A DNA stretch of 64,000 nt from Methylobacterium sp. WL1 (GCF_008000895.1 NZ_CP042823.1:806001-870000); one strand, 5' to 3'. Shown: positions 9,151 through 17,503, counted from the first letter of the stretch. The notes: generated by a model from the sequence alone, not told the origin. Translations and numbers: made by a program.

Positions 9151-9389
9151 TTTTCCATGGCGGCATAGCGCGCGCCCAAGGCATCCGGCCTGACGTCGAG
9201 CGGCTCATCATCTCCGCTCTCGATGCCCTTCCGCCAGGCCTCAGGCATCGTCGCGAGGCGATCCTCGTGCTGGAGCCGCAGCGCGACGCCAGCCGCGATC
9301 CCTTCCTGCGGCGAACCGAAGCGACCCGCCGTGATCAGACGATCGCGCAAGGCTTCCCGAGTTGGATCGAGGATCACGGCGTTCGGCAT
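9138..9389 (-). CDS. ParD-like type II antitoxin homologue, apparently without toxin
   Basis: 83 residues. The N-terminal half, REALRDRLITAGRFGSPQEG followed by IAAGVALRLQHEDRLAT, has the helix, 'SGRFxSxxE' turn and helix seen in ParD antitoxins with ribbon-helix-helix folds. The C-terminal half (WRKGIESGDDEPLD) matches the acidic toxin-wrapping segment. It begins 12 bases after the dnaN stop, so it is probably co-transcribed with dnaN, and it ends inside a terminator hairpin. No parE-like gene follows. It may be an orphan antitoxin or a regulator; the assignment rests on pattern only. Confidence 0.55.
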   Translation of the reverse strand: MPNAVILDPTREALRDRLITAGRFGSPQEGIAAGVALRLQHEDRLATMPEAWRKGIESGDDEPLDVRPDALGARYAAMEKAGP

Positions 9390-9401
9390 GACAGCCTGCG
9401 A

Positions 9402-10523
9402 CTACACCCGCATCGGCATCAGCACGTACAGGGCCGGCGCGCCCTCGCGATCCTGGATCAGGGTCGGCGAGCCCGGGTCGGCGAGCTTGAACAGGGCGGT
9501 GTCGCCCTCAAGCTGCGCGGTGATGTCGAGCAGGTAGCGGGCATTGAACCCGATATCGAGGCCGGCGGCCTCGTAATCGACGTCCAGCTCTTCCGTGGCG
9601 CTGCCCGAATCCGGGTTGTTGACCGAGAGCGCCAGGCGCCCCTCGGTGAGCCCGAGCTTCACGGCGCGGCCGCGCTCCGACGAGATCGTCGAGACCCGGT
9701 CCACCGCCTTGGCGAAGGCGTCGCGCTCCACGGTCAGCCGCTTGTCGTTGTTGGCCGGGATCACCCGCTGATAGTCCGGGAAGGTGCCGTCGATCAGCTT
9801 CGAGATCAGGGTCAGGCCGCCGGCGAAGCGCAGGCGGATCTTGGCGGGAGACAGGTCGACCGCCACGGTCTCGCCGCCATCGTCCAGGAGCTTCTGAATC
9901 TCGGCGACCGCCTTGCGGGGCACGATCACCCCCGGCATCCCGACGCTGCCTTGTGGGGCCGGGATCTCGACCCGGGCGAGGCGGTGGCCGTCGGTGGCGA
10001 CCGCGCGCATCACCGGGCCGGCCTCGGACTCCAGCGTGTGCAGGTAGATGCCGTTGAGGTAGTAGCGCGTCTCCTCGGTGGAGATCGCGAACTGCGTCTT
10101 GTCGATCAGGCGCTTCAGGTCGGCGCTCGCGATCTCGAACCCGTGTGGCATCTCGCCGGCGGCCAGATCCGGGAAGTCGCCCTCCGGCAGGGCGCCGAGC
10201 GCGAACCGCGACCGGCCCGAGCGGATCGTCATCTGGCCGGATTCACCGCCGGTCTCCAGCGAGACCTGGGCGCCGTCGGGCAGCTTGCGCACGATGTCGT
10301 AGATCACGTGCGCCGGGACCGTGGTGGCGCCGGGATCGGCCACGTCGGCCGGCACGCTCTCGGTGACCTCGATGTCGAGGTCGGTCGCCCGGAGCTGGAG
10401 GCTCGATCCCTCCGAACGCAGCAGCACGTTCGACAGGATCGGGATCGTATTGCGGCGCTCGACGACCCGGTGCACGTGGCCGAGCGACCTGAGCAGGGCC
10501 GCGCGCTCGACGGTGACTCTCAT
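9402..10523 (-). CDS. dnaN: DNA polymerase III beta subunit (sliding clamp)
   Basis: 373 residues from MRVTVERAALL (ATG at 10523); four more codons upstream (ATG 10535) are possible. Three repeated clamp domains can be followed. NTIPILSNVLL in domain I, RVIPANNDKRLTV in the centre, and the C-terminal PMRV (LYVLMPMRV) are typical. The protein forms a ring around DNA and tethers polymerase III and many repair proteins through a hydrophobic cleft. dnaA is not next to it in this window. Downstream on the same strand are the antitoxin-like gene and recF. Confidence 0.97.
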   Translation of the reverse strand: MRVTVERAALLRSLGHVHRVVERRNTIPILSNVLLRSEGSSLQLRATDLDIEVTESVPADVADPGATTVPAHVIYDIVRKLPDGAQVSLETGGESGQMTIRSGRSRFALGALPEGDFPDLAAGEMPHGFEIASADLKRLIDKTQFAISTEETRYYLNGIYLHTLESEAGPVMRAVATDGHRLARVEIPAPQGSVGMPGVIVPRKAVAEIQKLLDDGGETVAVDLSPAKIRLRFAGGLTLISKLIDGTFPDYQRVIPANNDKRLTVERDAFAKAVDRVSTISSERGRAVKLGLTEGRLALSVNNPDSGSATEELDVDYEAAGLDIGFNARYLLDITAQLEGDTALFKLADPGSPTLIQDREGAPALYVLMPMRV

Positions 10524-10744
10524 CGCGATACTCAAGTGATGGGGGAGGGCGCCGCGGCCGGCATCCCTCTCGAAAACAGGCCGATCAGCTTGGCGAAGGG
10601 GACGGTCGAACGCAAGGCCGCCGCAGCGGCATCACACAGCTACACCGCCGGCTGGTGGGATTCAGGGTTCCCGCCGGAGCCGCCCCGTGCGAAAGCGCCG
10701 CGCTCAACCTGAAGCAGCACCGGCCGCCCGAGTTCCGTCAGACC

Positions 10745-12055
10745 ATGCCGCACAATGTCGAGACCGCGAGCCCGCATGCCGCTGCACCGAGCGCCAGCCC
10801 CGGCCGCATCCTGGCCGCGAGCTTCGTCGGCACCGCGATCGAGTTCTTCGACTTCTACATCTACGCGACCGCGACCGCCCTGGTGATCGGCCCGGTCTTC
10901 TTCCCGGCGGGGGCGCCCGGGGTGCAGCAGCTCAGCGCGTTCGCGACCTTCGCGATCGCGTTCATCGCGCGGCCGTTCGGGGCGGCTTTGTTCGGGCATT
11001 TCGGCGACCGGGTCGGCCGCAAGGCGACGCTGGTCGCCTCGCTGCTGATCATGGGCCTGTCCACCGTCCTGATCGGCTGCCTGCCGACCTATGCCACCGC
11101 GGGCTGGTGGGCGCCGGCCGCGCTGTGCATCCTGCGCTGCGGCCAGGGGATCGGGTTCGGCGGCGAATGGGGCGGGGCGGCCCTGCTGGCCGTGGAGAAC
11201 GCACCGCCGGGCAAGCGCGCCTGGTACGGCATCTTCCCGCAGCTCGGCGCGCCGGTCGGCTTCATCCTGGCCAATCTCGGCTTCCTCTGCCTCAGCTTCG
11301 GCCTGTCGCCGGAGAGTTTCCAGACCTGGGGCTGGCGCCTGCCGTTCCTGGCCTCCGCCGCCCTGGTCGGGGTCGGCCTCTACGTGCGCCTGAAGCTCAC
11401 CGAGACGCCGGCCTTCAAGGCCGCGCTGACCGACGCGAAGCCCGAGCGCGTGCCGTTCGCCACGATGCTGACCCAACACGGCGGCGCGGTGCTGATCGGG
11501 ACCTTCGCCATGGTGGCGGTCTACGCCGTGTTCTATCTCTCGACGGTGTTCGCCCTGGGCTACGGCACCGGCACGCTGGGCTACAGCCGCCCGACCTTCC
11601 TGATGTTCGAGTGCATCGCGGTCTGCTTCATGGCACTCGGGACCGTGATCTCGGGGGCTGCCGCCGACCGGTTCGGCCGTAAGCCGGTGCTGCTCTCCGG
11701 AATGGCCGCGGTGTTCGCCCTCGGCTTCCTGATGGGTCCGATGCTCGGGAACGCCGCCTCGGCCGGGACCTGGCCGCCGGTGCTGGGCTTCCTGTGCCTC
11801 AGCCTGCTGGCGATGGGCTGGGTGTTCGGCCCCATGGGCGCGGTTCTGCCGGAACTGTTCCCGACCCGGGTGCGCTACACGGGAGCCTCGGTCACCTACA
11901 ACCTCGCCGGGATCCTGGGCGCCTCGGGGGCGCCCTACATCGCCCAGGAGCTGGCGGCCTATGGCGGGATCGGTTTCGTCGGATTCTATCTCGCGGCTGC
12001 CGCCGTGCTCAGCTTCGTCGCCGTCCTGGCCATGCGGGAGAGCGCGTACGATTGA
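10745..12055 (+). CDS. MFS transporter, metabolite:H+ symporter type
   Basis: 436 residues from MPHNVETASPH (ATG at 10745); a frame continuing 30 codons upstream lacks similarity. Twelve membrane segments are expected. Motifs are those of the metabolite:H+ symporter group (ShiA, KgtP, ProP): TAIEFFDFYIYATA in helix 1, GDRVGRKATL between helices 2 and 3, GFGGEWGGAALLAVE in helix 4, and ADRFGRKPVLL between helices 8 and 9. Members take up shikimate, oxoglutarate, proline, betaine or dicarboxylates; the substrate here cannot be told. It converges on the small gene at 12071 with a hairpin covering both stop codons. Confidence 0.9.
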   Translation: MPHNVETASPHAAAPSASPGRILAASFVGTAIEFFDFYIYATATALVIGPVFFPAGAPGVQQLSAFATFAIAFIARPFGAALFGHFGDRVGRKATLVASLLIMGLSTVLIGCLPTYATAGWWAPAALCILRCGQGIGFGGEWGGAALLAVENAPPGKRAWYGIFPQLGAPVGFILANLGFLCLSFGLSPESFQTWGWRLPFLASAALVGVGLYVRLKLTETPAFKAALTDAKPERVPFATMLTQHGGAVLIGTFAMVAVYAVFYLSTVFALGYGTGTLGYSRPTFLMFECIAVCFMALGTVISGAAADRFGRKPVLLSGMAAVFALGFLMGPMLGNAASAGTWPPVLGFLCLSLLAMGWVFGPMGAVLPELFPTRVRYTGASVTYNLAGILGASGAPYIAQELAAYGGIGFVGFYLAAAAVLSFVAVLAMRESAYD

Positions 12056-12073
12056 GGGGCGGCCCGCCCCTCA
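12053..12073. terminator. Shared bidirectional hairpin covering two stop codons
   Basis: Arms TGAGGGGCGG (12053-12062) and CCGCCCCTCA (12064-12073) are separated by one base. The left arm begins with the TGA of the transporter gene and the right arm ends with the stop of the convergent small gene, so one palindrome serves both transcripts. Confidence 0.6.
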
Positions 12074-12292
12074 CATGCGGGCTTGGGCGGCCGGCTCGTA
12101 GCGGCCGATGAACCGCGTCCGGTCCCACAGCTCGATCGCCTCGTCCGTGGCCATGGCCCGGGCGCGGCGGCGGGCCTGCGTGTCGTCGGCGGCCGGCACG
12201 ATCTCGGCCGAGAACACGCGGCCGGCCCGGTCGAGCTTGAACGCCCGGTAGGCGCGGTTTCGCTGAGCGGTCTGGGCGTCCAGGTTGAGCAT
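12071..12292 (-). CDS. Small hypothetical protein
   Basis: 73 residues beginning MLNLDAQTAQRNRAYRAFKL; the ATG is preceded by GAGGAGG about 4 bases upstream. The protein is soluble and charged, with a central FSAEIVPAADDTQARRRARA and a final ELWDRTRFIGRYEP. The W-D-R-xRFI ending looks like a family of short Rhizobiales proteins without known function. A CtrA-like sequence lies 38 bases upstream (12330-12344). Real-gene confidence rests on the ribosome binding site and balanced composition. Confidence 0.65.
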   Translation of the reverse strand: MLNLDAQTAQRNRAYRAFKLDRAGRVFSAEIVPAADDTQARRRARAMATDEAIELWDRTRFIGRYEPAAQARM

Positions 12293-12329
12293 CGGATCCT
12301 CCTCGGAGCCCGACCCTTCCCAAAACTGG

Positions 12330-12344
12330 TTAACCGTCCGTCAA
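12330..12344 (-). promoter_or_regulatory. CtrA-like box upstream of the small gene
   Basis: TTAA-N7-TCAA, one mismatch from the TTAA-N7-TTAA consensus for CtrA. It sits between the 3' end of the fliO-like gene and the start of the small protein. Single imperfect sites occur by chance, so this is only suggestive. Confidence 0.3.
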
Positions 12345-12353
12345 CGCGTGATC

Positions 12354-13715
12354 TCAGTTGCGCTTGTCGAGGGGCCGGCCCAGCAGGCGCGCGAACTCGG
12401 CCTCGATCTCCTCCACGGAGAACGGGTTGCCGGCGGCCTTCGGCTCGGGCCGTGGCGGCGCGGCGGGTGCAGCCCGCGGCGGCGGCGCGACAGGCGCCGG
12501 AGGTGGCGTCGGCTCCACGGGTGATGGTGGGCTCGAGGCCGGGGGCTCGGGCGTCGAAACCGCGGCCGGCGGCGGCTCGGGCGCGGAGGTCGGCGGCTGG
12601 AGCTGCTGAGCGGCCGGCGGGACCGGAGAAACAGGTGGTGCGGGCGGAACAGGTGCAGGGGCCGGAGGAGGAGGCGCGGCCGCCATCAGAGCGGCCATGG
12701 GATCCACCGGCTCAGGCGCCAGCGCGGACGGTGCGGGCGTCACCGCCGAGGCGGGGCGCGCCAGCGCGGCCTGGAGCTGCCGCGCCATATCGTTGAGCAC
12801 CGCCGGATCGACGGAGCGCCGCTCGGTCGGGACGGCCAGACTTGGAGCGGCAAGATTTGGAGCGGCCAGACCTGGGGCGGCCAGAGTTGGAGCGGCCAGA
12901 CTTGGAGCGGCAAGGCTCGAAGCGGCAAGGCTCGGAGGAGTCGGAGCGGACCGGACGGGCTCGTCGCGCTCGGGGGCGGCCTCCGGCATGCGCTCGGAGG
13001 CGGGATTGGCGCGCGGCTCGGCCAGCGGCGGCGCGGTGCGGCTCAGGATCCGCCGGGGCGAGAACGTCTCACGGAGCGGCGGCGACGGGGCAGAGGGTTC
13101 GGCTGCGCGGGGCTGCGGGACGGCCGGGGCCGAGACCTCCTGGCCCGGCTCGTCACCGCCCAGCAAGCCGACATCGAGCGGGAAGGTGACCGCCGGGGCG
13201 GCGGCGGAGCGCGGCACCGGCGGCGGCACCACGACCGGCATCTCGAAACCGGGATCGAACAACGGCTCGGAGCGGCGGCCGGCGATCTCGGCGAGCGCCC
13301 GGGGCGGCTCGGCGAGGCGGCCACCCTGGGCCATCGGATCGGGCAACGGCTCGGCCAGGGGCTCCGACCCGCCATCGGCGCGCAGCGTCGCCTCGGGCAG
13401 GGGGCGCTGCGAGCGCTGGATGTTGCGCTCGACCACGACGTCGTTGGGGCCGCCGACCAGCAGCAGGTGCTCGACGTTGTCCCGGCGCAGCAGGATCAGC
13501 TGCCGGGCCCGGTCGAGTTCGTAGACATCGACGATGCCGAGCCGCGGCTGGCGCCCGCGGGCAGGGGTGCGTCCGGGCAGCGCCAGGCTGCGTCCGGTCA
13601 GGCGGCGCACCGTGAACACGATCGCGGCCAACGCCGTGAAGATGACGGCGAAGATCACGACATACTGGACGATGGGAGAGCCCTCAGAACCGAACACGGA
13701 TTGCAGCCATTGCAA
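12354..13715 (-). CDS. FliO-like flagellar biosynthesis protein with long Pro/Ala-rich tail
   Basis: 453 residues if translation starts at the TTG at 13715 (then MQWLQSVFGSEG). A frame extends to an ATG at 13796, but that would place the start almost on top of a CtrA box. One membrane segment (about 16-38, QYVVIFAVIFTALAAIVFTV) is followed by a FliO-type beta domain (about 50-95: RLGIVDVYELDRARQLILLR, then VEHLLLVGGPNDVVVERNI). FliO assists FliP assembly in the flagellar export gate. About 350 residues of low-complexity Pro/Ala/Ser sequence follow, far longer than the usual FliO, ending in a charged segment (VEEIEAEFARLLGRPLDKR). It is divergent from flgB. Confidence 0.75.
   Translation of the reverse strand: MQWLQSVFGSEGSPIVQYVVIFAVIFTALAAIVFTVRRLTGRSLALPGRTPARGRQPRLGIVDVYELDRARQLILLRRDNVEHLLLVGGPNDVVVERNIQRSQRPLPEATLRADGGSEPLAEPLPDPMAQGGRLAEPPRALAEIAGRRSEPLFDPGFEMPVVVPPPVPRSAAAPAVTFPLDVGLLGGDEPGQEVSAPAVPQPRAAEPSAPSPPLRETFSPRRILSRTAPPLAEPRANPASERMPEAAPERDEPVRSAPTPPSLAASSLAAPSLAAPTLAAPGLAAPNLAAPSLAVPTERRSVDPAVLNDMARQLQAALARPASAVTPAPSALAPEPVDPMAALMAAAPPPPAPAPVPPAPPVSPVPPAAQQLQPPTSAPEPPPAAVSTPEPPASSPPSPVEPTPPPAPVAPPPRAAPAAPPRPEPKAAGNPFSVEEIEAEFARLLGRPLDKRN
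12828..12932 (-). repeat. Seven 15-base tandem repeats inside the fliO-like gene
   Basis: Seven imperfect 15-base units encode consecutive pentapeptides of the form xLAAP (x = S, T, G or N; last unit SLAVP). Units keep the frame and differ by single substitutions, as expected of slippage in a disordered tail. Confidence 0.85.
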
Positions 13716-13807
13716 GATTACGCACTCGCACGTTTCGGCCGCCGCAGGGCCGCGCCCGGCACGAGCCTCGCTCATACCACGCCGGCCGCCCCCCAAGGCA
13801 AACGACG

Positions 13808-13822
13808 TTAAGACTTCGTTAA
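13808..13822 (-). promoter_or_regulatory. CtrA box on the fliO side of the divergent region
   Basis: Perfect TTAA-GACTTCG-TTAA followed by C. It lies 92 bases upstream of the proposed TTG start of the fliO-like gene. CtrA is the master cell-cycle and flagellar regulator of alphaproteobacteria; binding here is inferred. Confidence 0.65.
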
Positions 13823-13958
13823 CAGGCTCTTAAGTTTAGCGCCATCGAGACAAGAGGTTGTGAAGGACCGGGCGCCGCCATCCCGGGGACCGTCGCCGCG
13901 GCCCCGTCCGCGAGCGCCCGACGCGGCGGTTGGCGATCCCCCGACCGGCTTCGCGCGC

Positions 13959-13973
13959 TTAACGGCGCGTTAA
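13959..13973 (+). promoter_or_regulatory. CtrA box upstream of flgB
   Basis: Perfect TTAA-CGGCGCG-TTAA followed by C, 67 bases upstream of the flgB ATG. Together with the box at 13808 this gives two full sites within 170 bases of a divergent flagellar promoter region, which makes chance less likely. Confidence 0.7.
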
Positions 13974-14040
13974 CCATGGAGGCGGCAGATTTTGCCGAGC
14001 CCGCTCGAACCGACGGGGCATCGCGCACCCGGAGGCGACC

Positions 14041-14445
14041 ATGGCCCTGACCGACCTGCCCGTCCTGGGGATGCTGCGCACCCGGATGCAGTGGGCGCAG
14101 GCGCGCCAGGGGCTGATCGCCGAGAACGTCGCCAACGCCGACATGCCGGGCTTCAAGCCGCGCGACCTGGCCGAGCTGCGCTTCGACCGGGCCACCGGCA
14201 CTGCGGTTAACACCTCTCCGAGCCTGGCGCTGACCAGCCCCGCCCACCTCGCGCCTCCCGGGCAATCCGAGGCCGGGGCCGACGCCAAGGGCGCCAAGCG
14301 CTTCGAGATCCGGCCGAACGGCAATGCGGTCAACCTCGAGGACGAGATGATGAAAGCCGGCGACAACCAGTCCGACTACCAGCTCGCCGCCTCGCTCTAC
14401 CAGCACAGTCTGACGACCCTGAAGATCGCCATCGGCAAGAGCTGA
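14041..14445 (+). CDS. flgB: Flagellar basal-body rod protein FlgB
   Basis: 134 residues. The N-terminal rod-protein motif is present (AQARQGLIAENVANADMPGF) and the C-terminal helix ends YQLAASLYQHSLTTLKIAIGK. FlgB is the proximal rod subunit exported by the flagellar type III system and assembled on the MS ring through FliE. It is the first gene of a rightward run flgB-flgC-fliE-fliQ-fliR-flhB with gaps of 32 to 65 bases, presumably one operon driven from the region with CtrA boxes. A GGAGGCGACC precedes the ATG. Confidence 0.95.
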   Translation: MALTDLPVLGMLRTRMQWAQARQGLIAENVANADMPGFKPRDLAELRFDRATGTAVNTSPSLALTSPAHLAPPGQSEAGADAKGAKRFEIRPNGNAVNLEDEMMKAGDNQSDYQLAASLYQHSLTTLKIAIGKS

Positions 14446-14510
14446 ACGTTTCGGACACCGATCGATCGGACGCGCCGTCGAAACGCGCGGCGGAAAAGGG
14501 GCCCTGAGCC

Positions 14511-14918
14511 ATGGAATTCAGCAAGTCCCTCACCGTGGCCGCCGCCGGCCTCAAGGCGCAGTCGGGCCGGATGCGGATCATCGCCGAGAACATCGCCAAC
14601 GCCGATTCCGCGCCGGCCTCGGCCGGGACCGAACCCTACCGCCGCAAGATCCCGTCCTTCACCAGCCACATGGACCCGGAGACCGGGGCCAAGCTGGTGG
14701 AAGCGGGCCGGGTCCGGCGCGACACGTCCGCGTTCCGGACCAAGTACGAGCCCGGCAACCCCGCGGCTAACGCCCGGGGCGAGGTGCAGATGCCCAACGT
14801 CAACGCCCTGATCGAGAACATGGACCTGCGCGAGGCCCAGCGCTCCTACGAGGCGAACCTCAACATGGTGACGTCCACGCGCAAGATGCTCTCGCAGACG
14901 CTGTCGATCCTGAAGTGA
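14511..14918 (+). CDS. flgC: Flagellar basal-body rod protein FlgC
   Basis: 135 residues. It has the rod motif MRIIAENIANADSAPAS and the FlgC C-terminal signature ANARGEVQMPNVNALIENMD followed by AQRSYEANLNMV. FlgC forms part of the proximal rod with FlgB and FlgF. Length and motifs are normal for the family. It lies 65 bases after flgB and 35 before fliE, in the same operon. Confidence 0.96.
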   Translation: MEFSKSLTVAAAGLKAQSGRMRIIAENIANADSAPASAGTEPYRRKIPSFTSHMDPETGAKLVEAGRVRRDTSAFRTKYEPGNPAANARGEVQMPNVNALIENMDLREAQRSYEANLNMVTSTRKMLSQTLSILK

Positions 14919-14953
14919 GCCCGCCTGACGTGATCCCGAAGGAAGTCTAGCCG

Positions 14954-15268
14954 ATGGCGACGAGCAATTTCGCGGCCGGCGCCTACGCCGCCGTCCAGGG
15001 CATGGCGAACGGCCGCCCGGCCCCGAAAATCCAGTCGGCCAATGAGGCCGGCGGCAACTTCATGCAGATGCTGGGCAGCGCCCTGGACAACGTCGGGGAT
15101 GCCGGACGGCGGGCCGACGGCCAGGCGATCTCGGCGGCGTCCGGCAAGGCCAACGTGGTCGACGTGGTGACCGCGGTAGCCGAGAGCGAGACCGCCCTGC
15201 AGACCATGGTTGCGGTGCGCGACCGCATGATCTCCGCCTACGAAGAGATCATGCGGATGCAGATTTGA
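14954..15268 (+). CDS. fliE: Flagellar hook-basal body complex protein FliE
   Basis: 104 residues. The C-terminal half, VVDVVTAVAESETALQTMVA followed by VRDRMISAYEEIMRMQI, is the FliE signature. FliE joins the membrane MS ring to the rod and is needed for export of rod subunits. The N-terminal half is variable as usual. It starts 35 bases after flgC with GAAGGAAG before the ATG. Confidence 0.95.
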   Translation: MATSNFAAGAYAAVQGMANGRPAPKIQSANEAGGNFMQMLGSALDNVGDAGRRADGQAISAASGKANVVDVVTAVAESETALQTMVAVRDRMISAYEEIMRMQI

Positions 15269-15323
15269 GCAGACCTCCCGGACCACCGGATTTCCGCTGC
15301 CTTCTTTTTGAGCACGACGCCCC

Positions 15324-15590
15324 ATGACCGGCCTGGCCATCCTCGACGTCGCCCGCGACGGCATCTTCGTCTTCCTCAAGGTGGCCGGCCCCCTGATGCT
15401 GGTCGCGCTGGCGGTCGGGCTGATCGTCTCGCTGCTCCAGGCGCTGACGCAGGTCCAGGAGCAGACCCTGATCTACGTGCCCAAGATCGTCGCGGTGTTC
15501 GCCGCGCTCCTGCTGATGCTGCCGTTCATCGGCGACGCCATGGCGGGCTACATGATCCGCATCGCCGCCCGCATCGCGGCCGGCGGCTGA
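15324..15590 (+). CDS. fliQ: Flagellar export gate protein FliQ
   Basis: 88 residues with two membrane segments (about 16-38 and 50-72). LVALAVGLIVSLLQALTQVQ followed by EQTLIYVPKIVAV is the family signature. FliQ, with FliP and FliR, forms the export gate in the centre of the basal body. fliP is not in this window. The gene ends 51 bases before fliR. Confidence 0.95.
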   Translation: MTGLAILDVARDGIFVFLKVAGPLMLVALAVGLIVSLLQALTQVQEQTLIYVPKIVAVFAALLLMLPFIGDAMAGYMIRIAARIAAGG

Positions 15591-15641
15591 TGGCGCCCTC
15601 CGGCGGGACAGGGGCGGCGCGCACGTGCCATAGGGGCGGCG

Positions 15642-16403
15642 ATGAACCTGCTCCTGCCCGGCATCGCCTCGGCCTACCTGATCGCCTTCGCCCGGGTCGG
15701 CACGCTGATCATGCTGATGCCCGGGGTCGGCGAGCAGATGGTGTCGCCGCGGATCCGGCTGGCCTTCGCGCTGCTGACCACGCTGGTGCTGTTCCCGACC
15801 GTGCGCCCGCTGCTCGGCGGCACCGACGGGCTGGCGGGGCCCCGGCTGATCGGGCTCCTGTTCGCCGAGACGATCGTCGGCCTGGTCCTCGGCCTGTCGG
15901 TCCGGATGGTGCTGGCCGCGCTGCAGACCGCCGGGCTGATCATCTCGCAGCAGCTCGGCCTGGCCTACGCCATGACGGTGGACCCGAGCTACGGCGGCCA
16001 GCAGGCGGCGCTCGGCAACTTCCTGTCCCTGCTCGGCGTCACGCTGATCTTCGCCGCCGACCTGCACCACCTCGCCATCGAGGGCCTGGCGCAGAGCTAC
16101 GTGGTGCTGCCTCCGGACGGGGTCCCGGCCTTCTCCGACGCGCTGATGCTGGCGGTGAAGGCGCTCACCCGGGGCTTCACCCTGGCGGTGCAGATCTCCG
16201 GGCCGTTCATCGCCTTCGGGCTGCTGTTCAACCTCGGGCTCGGGGTGCTGTCGCGGCTGATGCCGCAATTGCAGGTGTTCTTCCTGGCGGTCCCGGCCTC
16301 GGTGCTCGTCGGCATGCTGATCCTGATGGGCTCGCTCGGCGTCATGATGGGCGTCTTTCTGGACGATCTCGGCCGGTATCTCGGCGAATTCGTCGGGCGC
16401 TGA
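15642..16403 (+). CDS. fliR: Flagellar export gate protein FliR
   Basis: 253 residues with six or seven hydrophobic segments. ARVGTLIMLMPGVGEQMVSP near the N terminus and LGLAYAMTVDPSYGGQQAAL in the centre are typical of FliR. It completes the FliP5Q4R1 gate of the flagellar type III export apparatus in the inner membrane. It lies between fliQ and flhB with short gaps and no internal terminator seen. Confidence 0.95.
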   Translation: MNLLLPGIASAYLIAFARVGTLIMLMPGVGEQMVSPRIRLAFALLTTLVLFPTVRPLLGGTDGLAGPRLIGLLFAETIVGLVLGLSVRMVLAALQTAGLIISQQLGLAYAMTVDPSYGGQQAALGNFLSLLGVTLIFAADLHHLAIEGLAQSYVVLPPDGVPAFSDALMLAVKALTRGFTLAVQISGPFIAFGLLFNLGLGVLSRLMPQLQVFFLAVPASVLVGMLILMGSLGVMMGVFLDDLGRYLGEFVGR

Positions 16404-16435
16404 TCGTCCACGCGCACTGAGGTCGAGCAGGGACG

Positions 16436-17503
16436 ATGGCCGAGGGCGCGGAGCAGGAAGACAAGACCGAGGAGCCGACCCAGCGGCGGCTCGATCAGGC
16501 GATCGAGCGCGGCGACGTCGCAACAAGCGCGGAAATCAACACCTTCGCGATCCTCGGGGCGTTCACGCTTGCCCTGGTGATCGCGGCCCCGACCATCGCC
16601 CAGAACCTGACCCAGGGCCTCAAGGCCTACCTCGCCAACGCCCACACCCTGCCGGACGACGCCACCGCCATGAAGCAGGCGGCGACCCGGGGCCTGTGGC
16701 TGTGGCTGGAGGCGGTGGCGGTGCCGGTCGGGATGGCGGCTGCGGCCGGCCTCGCCGCCGGCCTGCTGCAGCACCCGCTGGTCCTCACCGCCCAGACCCT
16801 GGCGCCGAAATTCGACCGGATCTCGCCGATGGCTGGGATCAAGCGGCTGATGGGGGTCGAGGCCCTGTTCCAGTTCGGCAAGGGCCTCGCCAAAATCGGC
16901 GCGGTCGGCATCGTCGGCGCAGTGCTGCTCTGGAACGACCGCGACCGGCTGGAGGTGTTCGCCCGGCTGGATCCGGCCGGCAGCCTGCCCGCGATCCTCT
17001 CCCTCAGCCTGCGGCTGCTCGCCGGCATGCTGTGCATGCACTTGGCGATCACGCTGGGCGACGCGCTCTACGCGCGCTTCCGCTGGCGCAAGCGCCACCG
17101 CATGTCGAAGGAGGAGATGAAGCAGGAGATGAAGGAGTCGGACGGCAACCCGGAGATCAAGGGCCGCATGAAGCAGATCCGCATGGCGCGGGCGCGGAAG
17201 CGGATGATGACGGCGGTGCCGACCGCCACCGTGGTGGTGACCAACCCGACCCACTACGCGGTGGCCCTGCGCTACGAGGCCGGCATGGCCGCCCCGATCT
17301 GTGTCGCCAAGGGCGTCGATGCCCTGGCCCTGCGCATCCGCACGGTGGCGGCGGAGCATGGCGTCGCGGTGATCGAGAACCCGCCGCTCGCCCGGGCGCT
17401 GCACGCCACGGTGGAGATCGACCGCGAGATCCCGGCCGAACACTACCGCGCGGTGGCGGAAGTCATCGGCTTCGTCCTGCGCCTGCGCCGGCGGGCGGCG
17501 TAG
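16436..17503 (+). CDS. flhB: Flagellar export switch protein FlhB
   Basis: 355 residues. The N-terminal cytoplasmic segment (EDKTEEPTQRRLDQA), four membrane helices and the soluble C-terminal domain are all present. The autocleavage motif NPTH is at residues 270-273 (TVVVTNPTHYAVALRY), where cleavage between Asn and Pro changes export specificity from rod/hook to filament. It closes the flagellar gene run; cckA starts about 190 bases later on the same strand. Confidence 0.96.
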   Translation: MAEGAEQEDKTEEPTQRRLDQAIERGDVATSAEINTFAILGAFTLALVIAAPTIAQNLTQGLKAYLANAHTLPDDATAMKQAATRGLWLWLEAVAVPVGMAAAAGLAAGLLQHPLVLTAQTLAPKFDRISPMAGIKRLMGVEALFQFGKGLAKIGAVGIVGAVLLWNDRDRLEVFARLDPAGSLPAILSLSLRLLAGMLCMHLAITLGDALYARFRWRKRHRMSKEEMKQEMKESDGNPEIKGRMKQIRMARARKRMMTAVPTATVVVTNPTHYAVALRYEAGMAAPICVAKGVDALALRIRTVAAEHGVAVIENPPLARALHATVEIDREIPAEHYRAVAEVIGFVLRLRRRAA

